Source: JARROD01 sp037384225 (lineage in GTDB: Bacteria > Pseudomonadota > Gammaproteobacteria > Pseudomonadales > Cellvibrionaceae). From it: a stretch of DNA of 11,144 bases. Where the stretch lies: NCBI GenBank assembly GCA_037384225.1, contig JARROD010000099.1:1-11144 (forward strand), written 5' to 3'. The notes beneath the pieces are model-generated. The model searched no databases. It saw nothing but the letters and a program-made list of their open reading frames with translations, and was not told the DNA's origin. This document shows, piece by piece, positions 1-6,368 of this stretch (positions are counted from its first letter, which is position 1; every line of letters starts with the position of its first letter). The position numbers and the translations under genes were made by a program.

Positions 1-22
1 CTTATAAATTATACATAAAAAG

Positions 23-78
23 AAAGGATAAATAGCTATTCCCTGTCTATAAAGGATAAATAGCTATTCCCTGTCTAT
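23..78. repeat. Two perfect 28-bp tandem repeats upstream of katG
   Basis: Positions 23-50 and 51-78 are identical and directly abutting. Each copy holds a perfect 10-bp palindrome, AATAGCTATT (31-40 and 59-68), followed 6 bases later by CTGTCTAT. The second copy ends 12 bases before the probable -10 element of katG, so the array lies where an activator or repressor would bind. Within each copy ATAG-N7-CTGT resembles half of an OxyR site (consensus ATAG-N7-CTAT), but the 28-bp period does not match the 22-bp spacing of a full OxyR tetramer site. The repeat itself is certain; the regulatory role is inference. Confidence 0.9.
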
Positions 79-95
79 AGAGTTCACTTTATACA
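67..95 (+). promoter_or_regulatory. Candidate katG promoter
   Basis: TATACA (90-95) is a fair -10 element, 17 bases downstream of TTCCCT (67-72), a poor -35 that sits inside the second 28-bp repeat. A weak -35 overlapped by a repeated dyad fits an activator-dependent promoter, as expected for a peroxide-inducible catalase. The start site would fall near 102, giving a leader of about 18 bases. Assigned by eye only. Confidence 0.35.
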
Positions 96-119
96 CTCTA
101 CATAAAAAGCGAGGGTAAT

Positions 120-2369
120 ATGAAAACAGGCAAATCATCAATAGCAGCAGCCATAGCAGGTTTGTTGGTTTTTTCGCTACCAATGGCGGTCACGGCAACA
201 GACGCTTCCCCAAGTAAAGGTGATGCCAAATCAAATCAGTTTTGGTGGCCAGAGAAACTCGATCTAAGCCAGCTTCGTGCGCATGACATTGAATCCAACC
301 CCTATGGGGATGAATTTAACTACACCGAAGCGTTTAAAAGCCTCGATCTAAAAGCCGTTAAAAAAGATATCGATAAATTACTGACCAGTTCCCAACCCTG
401 GTGGCCTGCAGACTACGGAAACTATGGGCCTTTCTTTATTCGTATGGCGTGGCACAGCGCCGGGACCTATCGCACACATGATGGCCGTGGCGGTTCCGCC
501 GGCGGTCAGCAGCGTTTTGAACCGCTCAATAGCTGGCCGGATAACGGCAATTTAGATAAAGCCCGCCGCTTGCTGTGGCCCGTCAAACAGAAATATGGGC
601 GCAAGATTTCCTGGGGCGATCTGATGGTTCTCGCCGGTAATGTTGCCATGGAAAATATGGGTTTTAAAACGCTTGGTTTTGCCGGCGGGCGCGAGGACGA
701 CTGGGAACCCGACACGGTTTATTGGGGACCGGAAACTCAATGGCTTGACAATAAACGTCACGGTAAAGACGGCAAGATACAAAAGCCCCTCGCCGCGGTT
801 CAGATGGGATTGATCTATGTGAATCCGGAAGGGCCAAACGGCAACCCTGACCCGCTTGCAGCAGCCAAGGATATTCGCGAGTCGTTTGGCCGCATGGCGA
901 TGAATGATGAAGAGATTGTCGCGCTTATTGCCGGTGGACACACCTTTGGTAAAGCCCATGGTGCCCATGCCCCGTCGAAATGTGTTGGTGCGGAACCTGC
1001 CGCCGCGGGTATCGAAGCACAGGGTTTTGGTTGGAAAAACAAATGTGGCAAAGGAAATGCGGAAGACACTGTGACCAGTGGTTTGGAAGGCGCCTGGACA
1101 TCATCTCCCGCGCAATGGACCACAATGTACCTGAGTAATTTATTTGACTTCGAGTGGACGTTAACAAAGAGCCCGGCCGGTGCGGCTCAATGGACCCCTA
1201 CCGATGCATCTGCATCGAAAATGGTGCCGGACGCACATGTAAAGGGTAAATTTCACGCCCCCATGATGTTTACCACAGACCTCGCCCTGAAGCGTGATCC
1301 GGGCTTTAGGGCAATTGCCAAACGCTTTCAGGCGGATTCCAAACAATTCGAGCAAGCCTTTGCCAGAGCGTGGTTTAAGTTGACACACCGCGATATGGGA
1401 CCGCGCGCGCGATATGTGGGTGCTGATGTACCCGATGTGGAGTTGATTTGGCAAGACCCTATTCCCGCCGTCAACCATAAATTAATTGACGACAAAGACA
1501 TTAAAAACCTGAAAGCCAGAATCCTTAAATCCGGTTTAACGGTTCCCGAACTTGTCAGAACAGCCTGGGGCTCAGCGGCCAGCTTCCGCGATAGTGATAT
1601 GCGCGGTGGCGCCAATGGCGCGCGTATCCGCCTTGAACCACAAAAGAACTGGGAAGTAAACAATCCCAAAGAACTGAAGAAGGTGCTGGGTCGCCTGGAA
1701 AATGTTCAAAAGAAATTCAATAAAACGTTAGCAAAAGGTAAAAAAGTCTCGCTTGCCGATACCATTGTTCTGGCCGGTGCCGCCGCGATAGAAAAAGCGG
1801 CAAAAGATGCCGGCTATAACGGTATTATGGTTCCGTTCAAACCCGGCCGTATGGATGCAACGCAAGAGAAAACCGATGTTAAGTCTTTTGCCTTTCTGAA
1901 GCTAACTGCCGATGGATTCCGCAATTACTACAGTGCTGACAGCTATAAATCACCGGCAGATATGCTGATTGACAAAGCCAGCTTGCTCAACCTTACTGTT
2001 CCCGAAATGACAGTCCTGGTGGGTGGTATGCGCTCACTAAATGCCAATACCGGTGGATCAAAGCACGGTGTTTTCACTGATAAACCCGGCGTATTGAGCA
2101 ATGATTTCTTTGTTAACCTGCTCGATATGTCTACGGTTTGGAAGAAGTCATCATCTGCAGATGTTTATGAAGGGCATGATCGAGCAACAGGCACATTAAA
2201 ATGGACGGCAACCCCTGTAGATCTTGTATTTGGTTCAAACTCGGAGTTACGCGCTGTTGCAGAAGTCTACGCATTTGATGATTCAAAAGAAAAGTTTGTG
2301 CGTGACTTTGTGCAGGCATGGACCAAGGTGATGAACCTTGGCCGCTTTGACAGCATGAAAAAAATGTAG
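120..2369 (+). CDS. katG: Exported catalase-peroxidase KatG
   Basis: This is a 749-residue bifunctional haem catalase-peroxidase that breaks down hydrogen peroxide and can oxidise small donors. Residues 1-26 form a Sec-type signal peptide (KTGK, hydrophobic core, cleavage expected after VTA), so the enzyme should work in the periplasm, unlike the usual cytosolic KatG and like KatP-type enzymes. The N-terminal peroxidase domain has the distal triad R108/W111/H112 in RMAWHSAGTYR and the proximal histidine H274 in AGGHTFGKAH. The Met-Tyr-Trp crosslink needed for catalase activity can be placed at W111, Y233 and M259, with the same spacing as in the Mycobacterium tuberculosis enzyme (W107, Y229, M255). 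The non-catalytic C-terminal duplicate domain is complete, ending in the typical AWTKVMNLGRFD. The ATG is preceded by GAGG (111-114). Length without the signal matches the family. The sequence looks more AT-rich than the selenium operon downstream. Confidence 0.97.
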   Translation: MKTGKSSIAAAIAGLLVFSLPMAVTATDASPSKGDAKSNQFWWPEKLDLSQLRAHDIESNPYGDEFNYTEAFKSLDLKAVKKDIDKLLTSSQPWWPADYGNYGPFFIRMAWHSAGTYRTHDGRGGSAGGQQRFEPLNSWPDNGNLDKARRLLWPVKQKYGRKISWGDLMVLAGNVAMENMGFKTLGFAGGREDDWEPDTVYWGPETQWLDNKRHGKDGKIQKPLAAVQMGLIYVNPEGPNGNPDPLAAAKDIRESFGRMAMNDEEIVALIAGGHTFGKAHGAHAPSKCVGAEPAAAGIEAQGFGWKNKCGKGNAEDTVTSGLEGAWTSSPAQWTTMYLSNLFDFEWTLTKSPAGAAQWTPTDASASKMVPDAHVKGKFHAPMMFTTDLALKRDPGFRAIAKRFQADSKQFEQAFARAWFKLTHRDMGPRARYVGADVPDVELIWQDPIPAVNHKLIDDKDIKNLKARILKSGLTVPELVRTAWGSAASFRDSDMRGGANGARIRLEPQKNWEVNNPKELKKVLGRLENVQKKFNKTLAKGKKVSLADTIVLAGAAAIEKAAKDAGYNGIMVPFKPGRMDATQEKTDVKSFAFLKLTADGFRNYYSADSYKSPADMLIDKASLLNLTVPEMTVLVGGMRSLNANTGGSKHGVFTDKPGVLSNDFFVNLLDMSTVWKKSSSADVYEGHDRATGTLKWTATPVDLVFGSNSELRAVAEVYAFDDSKEKFVRDFVQAWTKVMNLGRFDSMKKM

Positions 2370-2401
2370 CCTTAATCAGTTATCAACCATAGTAGTCAAT
2401 A

Positions 2402-2435
2402 CCTGGGATGTCCATGATTTCATGGGCATCCCAGG
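2402..2435. terminator. Hairpin downstream of katG
   Basis: CCTGGGATG (2402-2410) pairs perfectly with CATCCCAGG (2427-2435). The stem continues through a T-G pair and CCATGA/TCATGG to a very tight tip. It lies 33 bases after the katG stop and 20 bases before the selD promoter candidate. No T-run follows on either strand, so it is not a classical intrinsic terminator. It may stop transcription weakly, protect the katG mRNA 3' end, or insulate the two units. Confidence 0.45.
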
Positions 2436-2454
2436 CCTATGAAATAAATCTGCA

Positions 2455-2483
2455 CTGACAAAGCCCTGCGTAGGCCGTATCAT
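2455..2483 (+). promoter_or_regulatory. Sigma70-type promoter of the selenium operon
   Basis: CTGACA (2455-2460) and TATCAT (2478-2483) each match the sigma70 consensus at 5 of 6 positions and are separated by exactly 17 bases. Transcription would start near 2490, about 25 bases before the selD ATG, with GGAGG at 2503-2507 as the ribosome binding site. No obvious operator or riboswitch fits between promoter and gene. This would drive all five overlapping genes from selD to the permease. Confidence 0.6.
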
Positions 2484-2514
2484 TTCCCACCTGTTTTCAT
2501 TCGGAGGCCAACGC

Positions 2515-3582
2515 ATGATCGACTCGTCTATACGCCTGACTGAATACAGTCACGGCGCAGGCTGTGGTTGTAAGATTTCACCCAAGGTGCTGGATAAGAT
2601 CCTGGTATCACAGCTCAAGCTGCCGGACTTTCCACAGTTGTTAGTCGGTAACAGCAACCGGGACGATGCGGCGGCCTACGATCTGGGCAACGGTCAAGTG
2701 GTGTTGAGTACCACCGATTTTTTCATGCCGATTGTGGATGATCCGTTCGACTTTGGCCGTATCGCGGCAACCAATGCGATCAGCGATATCTACGCCATGG
2801 GTGGCCGGCCGTTAATGGCCATTGCGATTCTGGGCTGGCCGATCAATGTGTTGCCACCGGAAGTGGCGCGGCAGGTCGTCGAGGGTGGCCGCCGGGCTTG
2901 TGCCGATGCCGGTATTCCACTGGCCGGGGGGCACAGTATCGATGCGCCGGAACCCATTTTTGGCCTGGCCGTCACGGGACTGACGCATCGCAATCAACTC
3001 AAGCAGAACAGCCGCGCCCGGGCCGGGGACAGGCTTTACCTGAGCAAGCCACTTGGGATCGGTATACTTACCACGGCGCAGAAACAAAAGAAGCTTAAGC
3101 AGGAACATACCCATCTGGCGCGCGATATCATGTGCCGGCTCAATAGCGTTGGCACCTTGGCCGCCAAGCTTGAAGGCGTCACGGCGATTACCGATGTGAC
3201 CGGTTTCGGTCTCATGGGCCACCTGCTGGAAATGTGCGAAGGCAGCGGCGTACACGCCACGGTGGACGCGAGCGCCGTGCCGGTGATTCCCGAAGCGCTG
3301 GATTATCTGGCGCAGGGTTGTGTACCGGGTGGTACCGGGCGCAATCTTGATAGCTACGGAGACAATCTGGCACCCATGGCGAAACGCCTGCAGCAGCTGT
3401 TGTGCGACCCGCAAACCAGTGGCGGTCTGCTGATTGCGGTACGGCCTGATCAGGCGCCAACCCTGGAAGCGCTGTTAGTTGAGCAGGGGCTTAATGCGCA
3501 AAGTATCGGTCAGCTTGAAAACGCTATTGAAGGCTCCAGCCGCGAATATGCAGTGCAAGTAAGAGGTGACGTAACACCGTGA
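2515..3582 (+). CDS. selD: Selenide, water dikinase (selenophosphate synthetase)
   Basis: SelD converts selenide and ATP into selenophosphate, AMP and phosphate, supplying the selenium donor for selenocysteine and for tRNA 2-selenouridine. The 355-residue product is full length and very close in motif content to Escherichia coli SelD. The glycine-rich active-site loop GAGCGCK spans residues 14-20 with catalytic C17 and K20; position 17 is an ordinary Cys codon, not an in-frame TGA for selenocysteine. Metal/ATP-binding aspartates are visible as D51 (in NRDDAA), D91 (in AISDIYAMGG) and D227 (in DVTGFG). GGHSID (138-143) and LCDPQTSGG near the C terminus are further family signatures. GGAGG at 2503-2507 supports the ATG. 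It is the first gene of the operon; its stop overlaps the mnmH start by 4 bases. Confidence 0.98.
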   Translation: MIDSSIRLTEYSHGAGCGCKISPKVLDKILVSQLKLPDFPQLLVGNSNRDDAAAYDLGNGQVVLSTTDFFMPIVDDPFDFGRIAATNAISDIYAMGGRPLMAIAILGWPINVLPPEVARQVVEGGRRACADAGIPLAGGHSIDAPEPIFGLAVTGLTHRNQLKQNSRARAGDRLYLSKPLGIGILTTAQKQKKLKQEHTHLARDIMCRLNSVGTLAAKLEGVTAITDVTGFGLMGHLLEMCEGSGVHATVDASAVPVIPEALDYLAQGCVPGGTGRNLDSYGDNLAPMAKRLQQLLCDPQTSGGLLIAVRPDQAPTLEALLVEQGLNAQSIGQLENAIEGSSREYAVQVRGDVTP

Positions 3583-4703
3583 GCCGCCCCGATGCCCAAC
3601 CCGACACTCAGCATTTTCTGTCGATATTTCTGCATGATATCCCGCTGATCGATACCCGTTCGCCGGTTGAATTTGAAAAAGGCGCGTTCCCGACCAGCGT
3701 GAGCCTGCCGCTGATGACCAATGAAGAGAGAGCTCGCGTCGGCACCTGCTACAAACATCATGGGCAGGATGCCGCCATCGAATTGGGTCATCAGTTGGTA
3801 AGCGGTCCGATAAAGGAACGGCGGGTTGCCGCCTGGGTCGACTTTGCCCGACGTCATCCACACGGTTATCTGTATTGCTGGCGCGGTGGCTTGCGCAGCC
3901 GGACCTGCCAACAGTGGATGCGTGAAGCCGGTTGCGACTACCCGCGTATCGGCGGCGGCTACAAGGCGATGCGCCGTTTTCTGATCGACGAATTTGAGCG
4001 CATTTGCAGCCGCCAGCCACTGCTGATTTTGGGCGGGCTGACAGGCTGCAACAAAACGGCCTTGATCGAGGAACTGCCGCAAGCGGTGGACCTGGAGGCC
4101 TTGGCGAACCATCTCGGTTCCAGCTTCGGTCGCCGCCCCGGTGGCCAGCCGACCCAACTCAGCTTCGAAAACGGGTTGGCCGTTGCTATGCTGAAGGCAG
4201 AACAACAGGCGCTGCGCACAGCTCGGCCAATCCTGCTTGAAGACGAAGGCCGGCTGGTGGGCCGTCGCACCATACCGCCAATGTTATTGCGGGCTATGGG
4301 GCGCAGTCCCCTTGTGCTGCTCGAGGTACCATTGACGGAGAGGGTGGAGCACAGTTACCGCAACTATATCCTAAACAAACTGGGCCAATGGCAGCAGCAA
4401 CTGGGTCTGGAGGCCGGCTTCGAAACCTTCGCGGAAGATCTGACCCAATCGCTCTGCCGCGTGCGTAAGCGTTTGGGAGGTGTTCGTTATCATCAAATCA
4501 ATGATCTGCTGGATCAGGCCCTGGCCGCTCATCGCCAGGGAAACCCCGATCTGCATCGCGCGTGGATTCAGCAGTTGCTGGTCAACTATTACGACCCCAT
4601 GTACGACTATCAACTGAGTAAACGGCAAGAACTTATCGTGTTCCGGGGCGACCGGGCGGCGGTGCGGGACTATATCGTTGCAAATAATGGTGAATATAAA
4701 TGA
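3579..4703 (+). CDS. mnmH: tRNA 2-selenouridine synthase (MnmH/SelU/YbbB)
   Basis: MnmH replaces sulfur by selenium at the 2-thiouridine wobble base of the Lys, Glu and Gln tRNAs, through a geranylated intermediate, using selenophosphate from SelD. The 374-residue protein has an N-terminal rhodanese domain with catalytic C100 in LYCWRGGLRS, then a P-loop domain starting near residue 148. The family feature VGTCYKHHGQDAA (54-66) is present. The Walker A is GLTGCNKT (153-160): the usual second glycine is N158, an unusual change, while K159 and T160 are kept. The C-terminal part, with EYYDPMY-like NYYDPMYDYQL and VFRGD, is complete. The start is a GTG at 3579 overlapping the selD stop (GTGA), with GAGGTG at 3563-3568 as ribosome binding site; no in-frame ATG occurs near it. 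The overlap with selD implies coupled translation and one pathway. Confidence 0.95.
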   Translation: MSRPDAQPDTQHFLSIFLHDIPLIDTRSPVEFEKGAFPTSVSLPLMTNEERARVGTCYKHHGQDAAIELGHQLVSGPIKERRVAAWVDFARRHPHGYLYCWRGGLRSRTCQQWMREAGCDYPRIGGGYKAMRRFLIDEFERICSRQPLLILGGLTGCNKTALIEELPQAVDLEALANHLGSSFGRRPGGQPTQLSFENGLAVAMLKAEQQALRTARPILLEDEGRLVGRRTIPPMLLRAMGRSPLVLLEVPLTERVEHSYRNYILNKLGQWQQQLGLEAGFETFAEDLTQSLCRVRKRLGGVRYHQINDLLDQALAAHRQGNPDLHRAWIQQLLVNYYDPMYDYQLSKRQELIVFRGDRAAVRDYIVANNGEYK

Positions 4704-5614
4704 TGACTCTTTTTCAAGGAACAACTCTGTCGAAGGTGTACGGCATTGCAAAACCTGCTCTTTTATTCGCTCGCCTACTGACACTGATGTTGCTGCTGTC
4801 GGCGTGGGCCCGGGCCGATAGCTTCGTTTTCACCGCTATTCCGGATCAGGATGAATCCCACCTGCAACAGCGTTTTGGCAAGGTGGCGACCTACCTGGGT
4901 AAGCAGTTGGGTGTGGAGGTGCAGTATATTCCGGTGAAATCCTACGCGGCGGCCATCACCGCGTTTCGCAATAATCAGGTGCAACTGGCCTGGTTTGGCG
5001 GTCTCTCCGGTGTACAGGCGCGCCGCCTGGTGCCCGGCTCCGAAGCACTGGCCCAGGGCTATGAGGATCAGTTTTTCAAGACCTATTTCATCGCCCATAA
5101 GAGCGCCGGCATCGAGCCGGCCGATACACTGCCCGCTGCGCTTAAAGGCAAGACGTTTACGTTCGGCTCCAAAGGGTCCACCTCGGGTCGACTGATGCCT
5201 GAATTCTACCTGCGCCAGCGGTTTGGTGATGCCCCCCGGGCGATCTTTTCCCGCGTGGGCTTCTCCGGCGATCACAGCCGCACCATCGCCCAGGTGCAGT
5301 CCGGTGCCTATCTGATTGGCGCGGTAAACTACGCGGTTTGGGAGAGTGAGCGGGCGGCGGGCAAGATCGACGAGAGCAAGGTCCAGGTTATCTGGATCAC
5401 ACCGACCTATCCCGACTACCAGTGGAGCATTCGCGGCGACGTGGATCAGCGCTTTGGCAAGGGTTTTAAAACCAAGGTTCGCACTGCGCTGCTGAATATG
5501 AACAACCCTGAGCTGCTGGCCACTTTTCCGCGAAAAAGCTTTGTGCCCGCCAGTAATGACGACTACGCGCCGATCGAAACAACCGCAAAGGCAATCGGCG
5601 TCTTGGATGAATGA
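4700..5614 (+). CDS. PhnD-like periplasmic binding protein, putative selenium oxyanion importer
   Basis: This 304-residue protein is the substrate-binding part of an ABC importer of the PhnD family (phosphonate, phosphite and related oxyanions). A signal peptide covers residues 1-39, with a hydrophobic stretch at 20-36 and cleavage expected after ARA; there is no lipobox cysteine, so it should be soluble in the periplasm. Binding-fold marks include FRNNQVQLAWFGG (89-101) and the oxyanion-contacting loop SKGSTSGRL (157-165), matching the STSG loop of PhnD. The start ATG overlaps the mnmH stop (ATGA), with GGTGA at 4689-4693; a second ATG follows at 4703. Its place directly after selD-mnmH suggests selenate or selenite rather than phosphonate as ligand, and no C-P lyase gene is nearby. 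As I recall, such PhnD-like proteins are annotated in other genomes as putative selenate-binding proteins. Family call strong; substrate inferred. Confidence 0.85.
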   Translation: MMTLFQGTTLSKVYGIAKPALLFARLLTLMLLLSAWARADSFVFTAIPDQDESHLQQRFGKVATYLGKQLGVEVQYIPVKSYAAAITAFRNNQVQLAWFGGLSGVQARRLVPGSEALAQGYEDQFFKTYFIAHKSAGIEPADTLPAALKGKTFTFGSKGSTSGRLMPEFYLRQRFGDAPRAIFSRVGFSGDHSRTIAQVQSGAYLIGAVNYAVWESERAAGKIDESKVQVIWITPTYPDYQWSIRGDVDQRFGKGFKTKVRTALLNMNNPELLATFPRKSFVPASNDDYAPIETTAKAIGVLDE

Positions 5615-6368
5615 GCACATGCGCAGCGCCGTGATCCAATTTCAACTGTGTAACCAGTCGTTGCACTATGGTGAGCACCGAGTGCTGGACGACATCACCC
5701 TGACCATACGCCAGGGTGAAAAGGTGGCGCTACTCGGCCCTTCCGGGGCCGGTAAGTCGACGCTGCTGAACCTGTTGTATCAACAGCAGCCGCTGTGCAG
5801 TGCGCTGCAACCCCAGGGTGGCGGGCTGGTGGATCTGTTGTCGGTCTACCACAACATCTTTATCGGCGGACTGGATCGGGTTGGCACCCTGGCGGCACTG
5901 TGGAACCTGCTGTGGCCGCTGCCGAAACAGCGACAGTTCATTGCACAACTAACACAACGGTTGGGGCTGGAGGAAAAACTGTGGCAATCGGTGGACCGAC
6001 TGTCCGGTGGGGAACGCCAGCGAGTGGCTCTCGGCCGCGCCCTGTTCAGGCAACAACCGGTGTTTCTGGGCGATGAGCCGGTGTCATCGGTTGACCCGGT
6101 GCAGGCGCAAGCGCTGCTGGCTTATGCACTCAATCAGCATGAAACCGCCGTGATCAGTTTGCACAACCGCCACCTGGCGCTGGCCCATTTTGATCGCATC
6201 ATCGTATTGCGCGACGGTCGTCTCTGTTGTGACTGCCAGGCGGACGCCCTCAGCCGCGAACAGCTCGATGCGTTTTATCAGCAGGCTGATTCACCCGTGT
6301 CCGCTTCCCCCTTACCCCACGGGCCATGCACACCGGAAACCGACGGCTGGGTGATACGCACTTCATGA
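5607..6368 (+). CDS. ABC transporter ATPase of the putative selenium importer
   Basis: This 253-residue cytoplasmic ATPase powers the importer formed with its two neighbours. It has Walker A GPSGAGKS (44-51), signature LSGGERQR (132-139), Walker B VFLGDE (152-157) and the switch histidine H186. The Walker A lysine to the likely Q-loop glutamine (Q68 or Q70) is only about 20 residues, where PhnC, MalK and most importers have about 40; the missing piece corresponds to the small beta subdomain and its G-x-I loop. The reading frame is intact, so this looks like a subfamily trait rather than damage. The ATG at 5607 overlaps the binding-protein gene by 8 bases; ATG 5619 is an alternative and an open frame extends upstream to 5541, but neither has a better ribosome binding site. 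The stop overlaps the permease start (ATGA). Confidence 0.88.
   Translation: MNEHMRSAVIQFQLCNQSLHYGEHRVLDDITLTIRQGEKVALLGPSGAGKSTLLNLLYQQQPLCSALQPQGGGLVDLLSVYHNIFIGGLDRVGTLAALWNLLWPLPKQRQFIAQLTQRLGLEEKLWQSVDRLSGGERQRVALGRALFRQQPVFLGDEPVSSVDPVQAQALLAYALNQHETAVISLHNRHLALAHFDRIIVLRDGRLCCDCQADALSREQLDAFYQQADSPVSASPLPHGPCTPETDGWVIRTS

Larger units (their letters stand above)
2..114. repeat. Imperfect outer duplication bracketing the tandem repeats
   Basis: Positions 2-27 and 89-114 align without gaps at an offset of 87 bases. They share TTATA, an 11-base exact block TACATAAAAAG (12-22 and 99-109) and a final AGG. The downstream copy is the katG leader including its ribosome binding site; the upstream copy is a diverged version lying before the 28-bp repeats. 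This suggests a duplication of the promoter and leader region, although AT-rich sequence makes partial matches easier to get by chance. Confidence 0.5.

Noticed and set aside
23..78. CRISPR array
   Set aside because: There are only two 28-bp copies, directly abutting without a spacer, and no cas gene is nearby.
32..78. Complete OxyR binding site
   Set aside because: ATAG-N7-CTGT half-like motifs recur every 28 bases, but a full site needs a 22-base repeat; kept only as a suggestion.
2563..2565. Selenocysteine codon in the SelD active site
   Set aside because: The codon for residue 17 is TGT (Cys); no in-frame TGA occurs in the gene.
5541..5606. Upstream-extended start for the ATPase
   Set aside because: It would overlap the binding-protein gene by over 70 bases and adds residues with no ABC-domain character.
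4775..5620. Long open frame on the minus strand opposite the binding-protein gene (281 codons)
   Set aside because: It lies fully opposite a well-supported gene, shows no recognisable motif and is explained by GC-rich codon bias. The same holds for minus-strand frames at 3510-4205, 2812-3414 and 9406-10065.
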